A stretch of 51,352 nt of DNA from an uncultured Granulosicoccaceae bacterium (lineage in GTDB: Bacteria > Pseudomonadota > Gammaproteobacteria > Granulosicoccales > Granulosicoccaceae), in contig CAKZUP010000140.1 of assembly GCA_937922945.1 (NCBI GenBank), forward strand, positions 1 through 51,352. The letters run 5' to 3'. Positions within the stretch are counted from its first letter, which is position 1; each line of letters begins with the position of its first letter. The translations under genes were made by a program, and so were the position numbers. Of the stretch, positions 9,216 to 17,714 are shown in pieces. Under the pieces are notes generated by a model. The model was not told where the DNA came from. It saw nothing but the letters and a program-made list of their open reading frames with translations, and searched no databases.

Positions 9216-9794
9216 GTGTATTTAAGAAAAAGAATAGAACAATTGGGTGTGAGTTGCTTACTCATTGGATTACTCGCTGCATGTAATACCGATCAGTTTC
9301 CTCCCGATGCTGTTTTGCAGGTTAGCCCGCAAACAAAAACGATTACGCTAACCGCTACTGATCCCAGCGCAGACATGGGTTGCTTCGTCAGCCCGGACAC
9401 GTTGTATCAGGATATACCTGTAAACGTATCCGTGACCAATGAAGAGGGGTCCCCCCTTGGCGATGTCGAGGTAGGTATGTACATGGAGTACTCCGGTAAT
9501 ACTTTTTCAGGCCCGCAAGTGTTACAGCTCTATGCGGATCGTAACGGCAATGGTGTTGTTGATGGTGAACCCGAGCTGGTTAGTGGTTCTGAGGATGGCG
9601 TGTATAAAACCAAAACAGATAAATACCACGGCACAACGATGGTGTTCGTCAGAATGAACCTTACTTGTCCCTATAAAGGGCAATTGTATGTGTTTGCCGG
9701 TACCAACTCTGCAACGGTTGATTTTGAAGTACAACATCAGGGCGCTGACTCGGATACGGAATTAGGTACTGTTAGAAATGGAGAATACGAGTGA
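9216..9794 (+). CDS. Tad-locus lipoprotein of unknown function
   Basis: The product has 192 residues. It starts with GTG, supported by GAGGA 8 bases upstream. A lipoprotein signal ends in LLAAC (Cys23), and Asn at +2 predicts outer-membrane sorting. The mature protein is small and beta-rich, with an Ig-like or carboxypeptidase-regulatory-like pattern (QDIPVNVSVTNEEGSPLGDV) and an acidic YADRNGNGVVDGEPEL stretch that resembles a calcium-binding loop. Its position, between tadC and a DUF192 gene, makes it a candidate for the CpaD/RcpB type accessory outer-membrane component. It does not show clear CpaD similarity, so I leave it unnamed. It overlaps the next gene by 4 bp. Confidence 0.65.
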   Translation: MYLRKRIEQLGVSCLLIGLLAACNTDQFPPDAVLQVSPQTKTITLTATDPSADMGCFVSPDTLYQDIPVNVSVTNEEGSPLGDVEVGMYMEYSGNTFSGPQVLQLYADRNGNGVVDGEPELVSGSEDGVYKTKTDKYHGTTMVFVRMNLTCPYKGQLYVFAGTNSATVDFEVQHQGADSDTELGTVRNGEYE

Positions 9795-10183
9795 GCACAA
9801 TGAGTGTTCAAGCGGTCGACAAATTCAGCGCCGGTGAATTCACCATGAACAGGCTTACCGTCTACAAAGCCAGTAGTTTCTGGCTGCGCTTACGCGGGCT
9901 GTTGGGTCGATCGCCACTGAAGGAAACTGAGGCGCTGCATATAGAACCGTGCGCAGATGTGCATTCGTTTGGGATGAAGTATGCGTTAGATATCGTGTTT
10001 CTCAACAGCGCAGGAACAGTGATTAAAACAGGGTTGCTCAAACCCAATAGCTGGATGAAGTGTAAGGGCGCTCGCGCTGTTATTGAATTAAAAGCCGGTT
10101 GTGCAGAGCGTTATGGCTTATTGGAAGGCATGTGCGCAAACGACTTAAACTACATATCCATTGGAGATCGGAATGAGCTTTAA
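9791..10183 (+). CDS. DUF192 family protein
   Basis: The protein has 130 residues with the DUF192 signature spread over residues 18-115: the WLRLRGLLGR entry, a LHIEPCADVHSFGMKYALDI core and a late AVIELKAGCAERYGL helix. The family forms a small beta-barrel-like fold of unknown biochemical role. Members are often found beside Tad pilus or secretion genes. It has no signal peptide, whereas many DUF192 proteins are exported, so this copy is probably cytoplasmic. The GTG start follows GGAGA at the right distance and overlaps the lipoprotein stop. It overlaps the following TPR gene by 11 bp. Confidence 0.8.
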   Translation: MSTMSVQAVDKFSAGEFTMNRLTVYKASSFWLRLRGLLGRSPLKETEALHIEPCADVHSFGMKYALDIVFLNSAGTVIKTGLLKPNSWMKCKGARAVIELKAGCAERYGLLEGMCANDLNYISIGDRNEL

Positions 10184-10697
10184 CATGATAAAACCAAAAA
10201 TGACAAAATCGATTGCGTATCTGATGCTCATTGGATGTTCGTTGTTATTGTCCTCCTGTGCAAGCACCGGCACCAATGGGTCGGGCAATTCAGAGCCTGA
10301 GCGCTACACGGATGATATTTTTCGTATTTCTCGCATGGCGGAAGAAGCCTATCAGGAATCGCGTTGGACAGAAGCTGCACGTTATTACCAGCAACTAACC
10401 GAAAGTGTTCCAAGTGATGCCTATATCTGGTTCCGATTAGCCAACACCTATGTACAAAAAGGCGAATTCAATCAGGCTATTCATGCATATGAAACATCAA
10501 TCCAAAGAGACTCACTGCAACCCAAGCCGTGGTTCAACCTGTCGACAACTTATTTATTAAACGCGAAGGCCGCCATGTTGCAGTCATGGGAAAACCTGCG
10601 TGCCGGTGATCCTGCCAGGGAGTTAATCATGCTGCGTGTCGACGCTATTGATGCATTAATGAATCAAGAAATGGGCAAAATTAAGGTGAGTCAGTAG
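10173..10697 (+). CDS. tadD: TadD-like TPR lipoprotein
   Basis: The product is a 174-residue lipoprotein (LLLSSC lipobox, Cys26 from the ATG at 10173) with two to three tetratricopeptide repeats (AEEAYQESRWTEAARYYQQL; IWFRLANTYVQKGEFNQAIH; PKPWFNLSTTYLL). TadD, the pilotin-like component of Tad systems, has this architecture. The ATG at 10173 is preferred to an upstream TTG because GGAG stands 8-9 bases before it. A second in-frame ATG at 10185 is possible. It overlaps the DUF192 gene, so the two are probably co-translated. Confidence 0.75.
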   Translation: MSFNMIKPKMTKSIAYLMLIGCSLLLSSCASTGTNGSGNSEPERYTDDIFRISRMAEEAYQESRWTEAARYYQQLTESVPSDAYIWFRLANTYVQKGEFNQAIHAYETSIQRDSLQPKPWFNLSTTYLLNAKAAMLQSWENLRAGDPARELIMLRVDAIDALMNQEMGKIKVSQ

Positions 10698-10758
10698 TAG
10701 CGCTACTTATAGGCGACTATCAGCGACGACTACTCAGCGACTATTCATGGAGTGTGCT

Positions 10759-11694
10759 ATGCAGTGCAGAGAACCGAAAATAAAACGGACAATAAGTCTT
10801 GTGCGTCAGAAAGGTGCATCGATGGCCGAGTTTCTTATTGTGACGCCTCTGCTGATGTTTGTCGGTCTGGGTATTCTGCAAATGGGTTTGGTTTACCATG
10901 CAAAGTCCATGTTAACGTACGCAACATTCGAAGCCGCTCGGACTGGTGCAGTCAATAACGGGCAGGTCGATCTTATGCGCAAAGAGCTGGGCTATCGTAT
11001 GGCCCCCATTTTTGGCGGTACAGGTAGTGTTCGAGACGGCACTTATTCCATTACCCGGTCTGTGGTAATCGCGAATGACCCAACAGCAACCAAGATCGAG
11101 ATTCTCAACCCAACATCCACTACGTTTGCTCAACATGGGAAGCAGAAAGATGTTGAAGACAGTCATGGCAATCAGCGCAATGTCGTGGCGATTCCCAATA
11201 GTCATCTAAGGCTCAGAGATCATGCTGAAGTTAAAACCGATGGTCTCAATGTGCAAGATGCAAACCTGCTGAAAATACGCGTCACCTATGGCTATCCCAT
11301 GCGCATACCCGTGTTGGATATGGAAATACCGGGCGTAAGAGAAACCATGCGTATGGTGATGATGCAAATGGATCCGGATAACTGGATGTACTACATCAGG
11401 GGTATGCTTCCCATTCAGGCCACTGCCACTGTTCGGATGCAGTCGGAAGCCTGGGATGGTCAGCTGGAGCCACCAGAGGTCAGAGTCTTTGATTCGATGT
11501 ACGCATGGACGCTTGACGAAATCGATACACAACAAAATATAACGGACCCAACGGATCCAGTGGAGCCCATTGAGTGTGACGTTAATGGTATTCCCATTGC
11601 CAGCCCAATTGAAGAACAGGACCCTAATGCGTGTGTTGCACCGATAAGTTTCACGAACCGGCCACACTCTAACTTGTTCAATTTTAGTTGTTAG
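10759..11694 (+). CDS. tadE: TadE-family pseudopilin
   Basis: The protein has 311 residues. A basic N-terminus is followed by KGASMAEFLIVTPLLMFVGL. This is the classic TadE/TadG motif, in which Gly is the cleavage site and Glu is at +5, followed by a hydrophobic helix and then a long periplasmic part. The C-terminal region carries three Cys. The ATG at 10759 is chosen over the ATG at 10747 because GGAG at 10748-10751 lies exactly 7 bases ahead of it. It is the last visible gene of the Tad locus. The 77 bp behind it, before the convergent EEP gene, show no clear intrinsic terminator. Confidence 0.85.
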   Translation: MQCREPKIKRTISLVRQKGASMAEFLIVTPLLMFVGLGILQMGLVYHAKSMLTYATFEAARTGAVNNGQVDLMRKELGYRMAPIFGGTGSVRDGTYSITRSVVIANDPTATKIEILNPTSTTFAQHGKQKDVEDSHGNQRNVVAIPNSHLRLRDHAEVKTDGLNVQDANLLKIRVTYGYPMRIPVLDMEIPGVRETMRMVMMQMDPDNWMYYIRGMLPIQATATVRMQSEAWDGQLEPPEVRVFDSMYAWTLDEIDTQQNITDPTDPVEPIECDVNGIPIASPIEEQDPNACVAPISFTNRPHSNLFNFSC

Positions 11695-11771
11695 ACAAGT
11701 GCGTTCAGTTCTAATCGCTATAGAAGCGAGGCTGTGTTGCTGTATAGGTTGAACTATGGCCCAAAAAACCA

Positions 11772-12716
11772 TTAGTACACTCTTACGGTACTCCATAATG
11801 CCCGATGATCAGACCCTTTAAGCCACTGCGAACCAAAGTCAACAGATCTGATGCTGTTACTCACTAATATATGGTCGATTGGAATTTGCAGCAGTACATT
11901 GTGAGATGGCCAAGTGGGGTGAAATCCGAAGCCGGCTCTTGCATTGTGTAGCTTGCCTGCCGACATCATCGTACTGTAGTGGCCCGACCATGGAGTTGCA
12001 TTGAAATCACCCATAACCACCACGGGTATGTCTGTCGCTGAGGCCTGTTCTCCAATGCTTTGCATGATGGAATTGCGTACCTCGTACATACCTTGAGATA
12101 CCGGCGGTGGCGGGTGCACTGAGGAAATTTGTATGGTTTTACCTTCCACTACTACATCGGCTATGGCCAGTTTAATAGCATCATGCTGTGTGTCCTGCAA
12201 ACGCTCGTTCGACAGTGGGTATTTGCTGTATAGCGCTACGCCAAATGCACCGTGTGCCGGATGGGCGGATACATAAGGGTAATCGTTAAGTGAGCCACTG
12301 AGTTCAGAATGCCAATCGTAGGTGTATTCCTGAAACGCAATAATATCCGGAGAAACCGATTGAATAAGCTCGAGCATTTCCTGATAACGGTTGTTCACCA
12401 ACAGTATATTGCTGGTGAAAACGGTGAGTTCAACATACTCAGATTGACTGCTAAGGCTGGAACGAGGCAATAACGACATGGTGACCGAGTAGCCGTGTAC
12501 TGCCAACGCAAAACAGATGATTAAGACGCTGGTTGTTTTCTTGCGCACTATAGCGAGCAAAAAAACGGGTATAAGCAGGATGATGTACTGAACGCGAAAA
12601 TGACTGAGTAAGTCGAACAAAACATGCTGCGTCGACAACAGCGCGCTCAGGCTTATCAGTGCACAGACAGAGGCTGCGACCACTAGGCCATTAGCGATTG
12701 AATGATAGGCGCGCAT
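11772..12716 (-). CDS. Membrane-anchored endonuclease/exonuclease/phosphatase (EEP) family protein
   Basis: The protein has 314 residues. Three hydrophobic helices fill residues 8-30, 42-58 and 64-80, then a C-terminal EEP domain follows. Motifs of the Mg-dependent fold are visible: FTSNILLVN (equivalent of the Asn metal site), DIIAFQEYT with the metal-binding Glu, the GVALYSKYPL strand, SSVHPPPP, GDFNATPW and a final SDHRALWS. The family includes nucleases, phosphatases and sphingomyelinase-like lipid phosphodiesterases, so the substrate cannot be read. This variant with an N-terminal membrane domain is often annotated as YafD-like. It is the last gene of a four-gene operon, 1 bp behind the DegT-type gene. 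Confidence 0.85.
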   Translation of the reverse strand: MRAYHSIANGLVVAASVCALISLSALLSTQHVLFDLLSHFRVQYIILLIPVFLLAIVRKKTTSVLIICFALAVHGYSVTMSLLPRSSLSSQSEYVELTVFTSNILLVNNRYQEMLELIQSVSPDIIAFQEYTYDWHSELSGSLNDYPYVSAHPAHGAFGVALYSKYPLSNERLQDTQHDAIKLAIADVVVEGKTIQISSVHPPPPVSQGMYEVRNSIMQSIGEQASATDIPVVVMGDFNATPWSGHYSTMMSAGKLHNARAGFGFHPTWPSHNVLLQIPIDHILVSNSIRSVDFGSQWLKGSDHRALWSTVRVY

Positions 12717-12717
12717 G

Positions 12718-13929
12718 TCAGCTGGCTACTTTGTTCGCTTCCTCAACAATAATAAGTGCTATCGCTTCGCAATCATTAACAGAGAAAGTTAACGGGATTC
12801 TGCAATCGTATAGTCTGTGCAGTACCTGATCGGTCTGTGCCAGTGGTTGCGACTCCACATATTGCCAACTTTCATAGTGGCTGGTGTAGGCCACCGGGTT
12901 TCTATCGCCAAACCATTTTAGCTCCACTCCACGTTTATAGCAGTCTGCCAGAAACTGAGCGTTTTGCGCATCGTTCAATGTAGGAATGGAAAACTGAAAA
13001 GAGCTGAAAACCTCGTGCGCATGAGCATGCGAATTGGACACCGCGATAACATTGTGTGGTTTCAGTATTTGCATAATGCGATTGTATCGTTCATTCCATC
13101 GCGCGCAATTCGCATCCAGCTTGGCCAGCTGTGGTCTGAGTATTGCCGCACGCAAATTATCCATGCGCCCACTGCAATTCGGTGTTTGCATGCGCACTTG
13201 ATCAAATGCCTCTTTAGGTGGTGCAGCAACGTGGCGCTCGAATAACATGTACGAACCTGAGAGCACGATTGCTCTGGCCATGTATTCGTCGTGATTGGTG
13301 GTTAGAAAGCCGCCTTCACCAGAGTTCATGTGTTTGTAGGTTTGCGTACTGAAACAGGCAATCTGACCATGGTTTCCGCTTTTTACGCCATTAAAACTTG
13401 CGCCCATGGTGTGTGCGCAATCTTCAATCATGAGGATATTGTGTCGCTTTATTAAATCTGCAATAGCATCCATATCTGCAATATGCCCACGCATATGAGA
13501 CAGCATTAAAACCCGTGCTTTGGTGCGCGTCGCGACAGCATCTAAATGATCTATATCAATGGTCAAGTCGCTTGTGGTCTCTATTAATACGGGTATGCCA
13601 CCAGCGGCAGTAATTGCGCCCGGTACGGGTGATAAGGTGAACGCGTTTGTTAGTACCGGCTCGCTTGGTTGTAAATCAATTGCGCGCAGCGCGGTTTGCA
13701 TGGCATAACCACCAGAGGCGAGGGCCAGCGCGTATTTCTGATCCTGATAGTTGGCAAACTCAACTTCAAGTCTGGCTGTTTCCGATGGTTCCCCGGGTTC
13801 TGCAACGTTATATCGATGTAAGCGACCTGAGCGCATGACTGCTATAGCGCTTTCAATGGCCTCTTCAGGAATGGCTTCCTGTTGCGTGAAGTTGCCGGCG
13901 AACTTCATCGGCGCTTTGGGGTTGGTCAT
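12718..13929 (-). CDS. DegT/DnrJ/EryC1/StrS-family PLP enzyme
   Basis: This 403-residue fold-type I PLP enzyme is related to sugar aminotransferases. Visible sites are ALASGGYAMQTAL (cofactor phosphate loop, about 68-80), IEDCAHTMGA with Asp170, and ACFSTQTYKHMNSGEGG with the Schiff-base Lys199. Family members aminate nucleotide-linked keto-sugars or act as dehydratases. The neighbours are not sugar-nucleotide or LPS genes but a rhomboid protease and an EEP protein, so the substrate is open. It is separated from the rhomboid gene by 7 bp and from the EEP gene by 1 bp. Confidence 0.88.
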   Translation of the reverse strand: MTNPKAPMKFAGNFTQQEAIPEEAIESAIAVMRSGRLHRYNVAEPGEPSETARLEVEFANYQDQKYALALASGGYAMQTALRAIDLQPSEPVLTNAFTLSPVPGAITAAGGIPVLIETTSDLTIDIDHLDAVATRTKARVLMLSHMRGHIADMDAIADLIKRHNILMIEDCAHTMGASFNGVKSGNHGQIACFSTQTYKHMNSGEGGFLTTNHDEYMARAIVLSGSYMLFERHVAAPPKEAFDQVRMQTPNCSGRMDNLRAAILRPQLAKLDANCARWNERYNRIMQILKPHNVIAVSNSHAHAHEVFSSFQFSIPTLNDAQNAQFLADCYKRGVELKWFGDRNPVAYTSHYESWQYVESQPLAQTDQVLHRLYDCRIPLTFSVNDCEAIALIIVEEANKVAS

Positions 13930-13936
13930 GAGTGGC

Positions 13937-14572
13937 TTACGTGTTGGTGAAGCGGCGGCGATGCTGTGTTTGCTCGACGTTCTCGGGTTGCAGCATCCAT
14001 TTAGCCGTTATAAGTGCAACCAGTGCACCCGCTATTGCGCCGATCAAGTGTCCATCCCATGAAACGCCTTTTTGAAAAGGCAGTACACCGTTAAAGAGCG
14101 TTCCTGCATAGAGCCCACCTACGACAAGTGCAATAATAATTGATTTGAATCGTCGTTCAAAAAATCCGGAACAGACATGAAACGCGATGAGGCCGAACAC
14201 CAAGCCGCTTGCGCCAATATGCAATGCTTCGCGTCCGAACAGCCACAGACCACTACCCGCCAAGACCGTGATAAGCACAACAATGGCCCCACTGTTTGCG
14301 CGAGAGCCTGCCAGCAATAACAGTGTGACGACCAGAGGCACCGTGTTGCCAATGATGTGTGAAAGGTCGCTGTGCAGGAAGGGCATAGCCACAATGCCGA
14401 CTAGTCCGCGTACGTTGCGTGGAATAAGTCCGTATTGTTCGAGCGCCATAAAACGATCGAGCGCGAAAACCACCCAGATGATGGCGACGAACGCGGCAAT
14501 GGAAATGAAATCGCGACGTATGGTGTGTACGTTACGTGAATCAACTAGCGATCGGAGTACTCTACGGGGCAT
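13937..14572 (-). CDS. Rhomboid-family intramembrane serine protease
   Basis: The protein has 211 residues and about six transmembrane helices. Catalytic features are present: HSDLSHIIGN (residues 67-76, with the oxyanion-supporting His and Asn), GASGLVFG with the nucleophile Ser122, and the second catalytic His in SWDGHLIGAIAG (His175). The length suits the minimal bacterial rhomboid core. It would cleave a membrane-spanning substrate near the periplasmic face. The gene 3 bp upstream encodes a protein with one membrane anchor and a helix-breaking region, which is a conceivable substrate (inferred from operon context only). Confidence 0.88.
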   Translation of the reverse strand: MPRRVLRSLVDSRNVHTIRRDFISIAAFVAIIWVVFALDRFMALEQYGLIPRNVRGLVGIVAMPFLHSDLSHIIGNTVPLVVTLLLLAGSRANSGAIVVLITVLAGSGLWLFGREALHIGASGLVFGLIAFHVCSGFFERRFKSIIIALVVGGLYAGTLFNGVLPFQKGVSWDGHLIGAIAGALVALITAKWMLQPENVEQTQHRRRFTNT

Positions 14573-14575
14573 GGA

Positions 14576-15706
14576 CTATTGCAGCATGTTGCGTAACTTT
14601 CCAGCCACATTTTCAATTTTTTCAGGTTTTACTTCACCGGGCTCTCCGGTTTTAAGTTGAGCGAATTCGTCTGGCTCGATTTCCAGGCGTGGCGAATCGG
14701 TTTCGCGCAAATTAAGCTCTTTCAACATCTCGCTAATGTCGGCGGTAAGATCGCCGAAGTCGAGCAGTTCATCGTGATCATCTGCAAGGTCGTCGGCGTC
14801 GGTATGGGTGGTATCGCCAAGCTCCAGGTCAATGTCGTTGTGTTCGGTCTGCAAATTCTGCGCACCGGCAGCCGAGGCGTCCGCACCAAGTGATTGGTTT
14901 GCGCTTAATTGCGCTGCACCTGAGTGACCAGCGCTCGCCTGCGCAGAAGCGCCGTGATGTGCAGAGGCTGATGCTGAGTCTGACGCGCCGGCGATCACTG
15001 CAGCGGCAACGGCGGTTGCACCTGCGCCTATGGCCACGTTTGCGTTGTTTGTCGATTGGCCACGGGTGTCGCTGACGTTGCCCTCGTTGTTCTGGATCGT
15101 GCTGGGTGCATGAGTAGTCGCCGCCACGTGATGGTCTGCGGGGGCTTGTTGTGCTGTTTGTTGTGTTGGCGTATCGATGCGGGTGTAGTCGCTGCTGTTG
15201 GCCGGGTCGCCGACTTCATCACTTCGAAGCGTTGCCGTTTCTGCGGTTAAATCCAGTGCGTTATCCGCCTCATTGTTTACCGTATTGGAAATCGTACTGG
15301 CATTTGCGGCAACGGATGTGTTTGCACCCTGGTGTGCCAGCTGGGGTTGCTCACTGGTGTGATGGCCGCGGTTGCCGACGTCCGATTGCTGCGATCTGGT
15401 TCGGTTGGTGCTCGTGTGTTCTGTGGATGCTGCTGTTTTATCCTCTGTGGAAGAAACTTTATTGCTTCGCTCAGCGTAAAGCAGTGACGGTCCTTCGTGC
15501 GGCGCGGGTAGAGGTGCTTTATTGAACGATGCCGAATTTGCCGTGTTGCTATGGAAGTCTGCCTGGCTGTTGTTGTTGGTTACAGTCTCTGGTACATGCT
15601 CTGCAGTGCGATCATCGTTTGCGCACCGAGCCAGATGCCGAGCGTGCAGTCCCTTGACAATGAAATACCCGACAACGGCAACTAATAATGTAATAAGCCA
15701 ACTCAT
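14576..15706 (-). CDS. Single-pass membrane protein with low-complexity domain, unknown function
   Basis: The start is set at the ATG at 15704-15706, which has a near-perfect ribosome-binding site (GGGAGG, 6 bases ahead). A longer frame to 15787 lacks one. The 376 residues begin with one N-terminal transmembrane helix (SWLITLLVAVVGYFIV) and a short basic stretch. About 270 residues of Ala/Ser/Thr/His/Asn-rich low-complexity sequence follow, including an Ala/Gly-rich hydrophobic patch (AIGAGATAVAAAVIAGA). The C-terminus is compact and acidic (DELLDFGDLTADISEMLKEL) with a Lys/Glu-rich end. The cytoplasmic orientation is not certain. The architecture resembles a membrane-tethered scaffold, faintly FimV-like, without recognised domains. 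It is the first gene of the four-gene operon. Confidence 0.65.
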   Translation of the reverse strand: MSWLITLLVAVVGYFIVKGLHARHLARCANDDRTAEHVPETVTNNNSQADFHSNTANSASFNKAPLPAPHEGPSLLYAERSNKVSSTEDKTAASTEHTSTNRTRSQQSDVGNRGHHTSEQPQLAHQGANTSVAANASTISNTVNNEADNALDLTAETATLRSDEVGDPANSSDYTRIDTPTQQTAQQAPADHHVAATTHAPSTIQNNEGNVSDTRGQSTNNANVAIGAGATAVAAAVIAGASDSASASAHHGASAQASAGHSGAAQLSANQSLGADASAAGAQNLQTEHNDIDLELGDTTHTDADDLADDHDELLDFGDLTADISEMLKELNLRETDSPRLEIEPDEFAQLKTGEPGEVKPEKIENVAGKLRNMLQ

Positions 15707-16084
15707 TAGAACCTCCCTCCATAATGTTTTGCTGCATTGAATGTGTTGCAATGTCGGTGTTTGGAAAACCGGGGAATCGCGTTCCACAAGACATTACAAC
15801 AACATAACCGCAAATTCTAAACTGCACCAAATGGGTTAACTGTGGATAACGCCGTGCAATAAAACTACTGCAAATCAAGTTACTGCAAATTAAGTTACTG
15901 CAAAGTACGACACTGAAGCTGAAAAACCAGACTAGCTCGCCGTATACGTTGCTAAACTAGTCCAACAGCCATTTGTTTTGCCATACCCGTCACCATACGG
16001 CAGTGGATAGGGTTGAGTAAATCGGTAGACATACTCTTCCGCACACAAATAATACTAACACCTTTAGCCGAGAATCCGACCATC
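15707..16084. other. Intergenic region with 15-bp direct repeats and one DnaA-box-like site
   Basis: This is the divergent promoter region between the four-gene minus-strand operon and the dynamin-like gene. It contains two full and one partial copy of a 15-bp tandem unit (core TACTGCAAAT) at 15866-15905. It also holds a single TGTGGATAA at 15841-15849, the reverse complement of the consensus DnaA box. A TTG-initiated extension of the dynamin-like frame could reach back to 16013. No other gene is visible. Confidence 0.5.
15866..15905 (+). repeat. 15-bp tandem repeat, about 2.6 copies
   Basis: Copies start at 15866, 15881 and 15896. The first two differ at one base (CAAATC versus CAAATT) and the third is complete only for its first nine bases. 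The repeat lies in non-coding DNA upstream of both flanking transcription units. Confidence 0.8.
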
Positions 16085-17497
16085 ATGGTCCGTGCTGACA
16101 ATTCGATTATAAAACGCCTGAATAGCCTGAAACAGCACCTGAAGCGCGAAAATCCGCTGCTGATAGAGGTGATCGACAGCTTCGAAAAACTGGATAAGAT
16201 TAGCTATTCAATGGGCCTTTTGCGGGCCGATCAGTCACATGCCACACAGGTCCCCTGGTGGCCACTGGTTTCTATCCTTGGGGTATTCTCGGCTGGTAAA
16301 TCTTCCTTTATAAACAGTTACCTGCAGCGCTCTTTACAGAAAACAGGTAATCAAGCGGTTGATGACAAATTTACCGTCATCTGTTTCGGCGAAGAAAACG
16401 CGGGCAGAGTGTTGCCTGGGCTTGCGCTAGACGCCGATATGCGTTTTCCGTTTTACCGGATCAGTGATGAAATTGAGAAAGTCTCCACGGGTGAGGGGCG
16501 GCGTATTGATGCTTATTTGCAACTAAAAGTTACAGATTCACCCATCATGCGTGGCAAAATTTTGATCGATTCGCCCGGTTTCGATGCGGACGACCAACGA
16601 ACATCAACGCTGCGTCTCACAGATCACATCATGGGCATATCCGATCTGGTGCTGGTTTTCTTTGACGCAAGACACCCGGAACCTGGGGCGATGCAGGATA
16701 CGCTCACGCATCTTGTGGGCAATACAGTTAACCGCTCTGACAGCAGTAAGTTTATGTTTGTACTTAACCAGATCGATACTGCGGCTCGCGAAGATAACTC
16801 CGAGGAGATTGTCGGTGCCTGGCAGCGGGCTCTGTCTCAGAAGGGTCTCACTGCCGGCCGCTTTTACACGATTTATAACAAAGAGGTCGCACCAAGCATT
16901 GAAAACGAATCGGCTCGTAAGCGTTTCGAGGCCAAGCGTGATGCAGATATGGCCGACATTGAAGCCCGTATCGAGCAGGTGGAAGCTGAACGAGCTTATC
17001 GCATCATTGGTTCACTTGAAAAAGAAGCGTATAAAATTCGCGATGAAGCCGTGCCGACCATTGAGCGACTAAAGAAGCGTTGGGCTGCCCGGGTATGGCG
17101 GTTTGATGCAATAGCGCTTGGGTTGATCGTTGCGCTTGTTTTTGGAGGCGCGTTTGCACTGGGTGGCCTGGGTGCTTTGTTCAGTTTTATTTTAAGTTTG
17201 TTCGCAAGCCCTATCACTATGATGGGAAGTATCGCCGGTATTTTGATCGCAGCGTTTGGCGTTCATTTGTTTATCCGATCAAGCGTTGCCAAATACATGA
17301 TACGCAAGCTGCGTGGAACAGCGGATGCTGAATATGCATCGGTTTTTGCACATAACACGCGTTTTTACCGGCCGATATTGATAACTAAAGCTGCGGGTTG
17401 GAACAATCGACGCGCTCGAGAGATAGACGCCGTTCTGGAAGGTGCCTCTGAATTTGTTCAGAAACTCAATGACAACTTTGCCAAGCCATCGGGCTAG
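16085..17497 (+). CDS. Dynamin-like GTPase with two C-terminal membrane helices
   Basis: The protein has 470 residues. GTPase motifs are in order: G1 GVFSAGKSSF (P-loop, about residue 68), G3 DSPGFD (about 170) and G4 NQID (about 230). The G domain is followed by a helical region, then two hydrophobic segments (about 345-365 and 375-400: LGLIVALVFGGAFALGGLG and SPITMMGSIAGILIAAFGVH) and a soluble tail. The layout fits bacterial membrane-remodelling GTPases of the dynamin/YdjA-like group. The ATG at 16085 is preferred. A TTG at 16013 would add 24 residues without clear support. It is monocistronic and converges on rne. Confidence 0.8.
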   Translation: MVRADNSIIKRLNSLKQHLKRENPLLIEVIDSFEKLDKISYSMGLLRADQSHATQVPWWPLVSILGVFSAGKSSFINSYLQRSLQKTGNQAVDDKFTVICFGEENAGRVLPGLALDADMRFPFYRISDEIEKVSTGEGRRIDAYLQLKVTDSPIMRGKILIDSPGFDADDQRTSTLRLTDHIMGISDLVLVFFDARHPEPGAMQDTLTHLVGNTVNRSDSSKFMFVLNQIDTAAREDNSEEIVGAWQRALSQKGLTAGRFYTIYNKEVAPSIENESARKRFEAKRDADMADIEARIEQVEAERAYRIIGSLEKEAYKIRDEAVPTIERLKKRWAARVWRFDAIALGLIVALVFGGAFALGGLGALFSFILSLFASPITMMGSIAGILIAAFGVHLFIRSSVAKYMIRKLRGTADAEYASVFAHNTRFYRPILITKAAGWNNRRAREIDAVLEGASEFVQKLNDNFAKPSG

Positions 17498-17581
17498 TGT
17501 TAAGAGGATTGAAAAAAAGCTGGGTTGATACTTATCAAGCTTTTGGATCATCGGCTTGTATGAACGGGGTTTTGTAGAACA

Positions 17582-17650
17582 AGCAAGCTCGCCCCTTGTG
17601 CATCATTGCACTTAAGGCGAACTTGCTGGTTTCTCAATGAAGCTTCATTG
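17582..17650. terminator. Paired hairpins between converging genes (possible bidirectional transcription stop)
   Basis: AGCAAG-C-TCGCC at 17582-17593 pairs with GGCGA-A-CTTGCT at 17616-17627. An inner hairpin GTGCA-TCAT-TGCAC is nested inside. Eight bases later comes a perfect 16-bp palindrome centred on AAGCTT at 17635-17650. Neither strand has a convincing T-run, so this is not a classical intrinsic terminator. The place, between the dynamin-like gene (+) and rne (-), suits a shared stop or RNA-stabilising structure. The rest of 17498-17714 shows no gene. Confidence 0.45.
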
Positions 17651-17714
17651 TCTGGCAAACATTATTGTGCGATCTGGCCAATATCTGCATTACTGATAGG
17701 CTCAGGCACACTCG

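Noticed and set aside
15841-15849. Consensus DnaA box (TGTGGATAA) upstream of the dynamin-like gene
   Set aside because: Only one box is present, without neighbouring boxes, AT-rich unwinding repeats of the oriC type or the usual dnaA/dnaN/mnmG genes, so it is not an origin.
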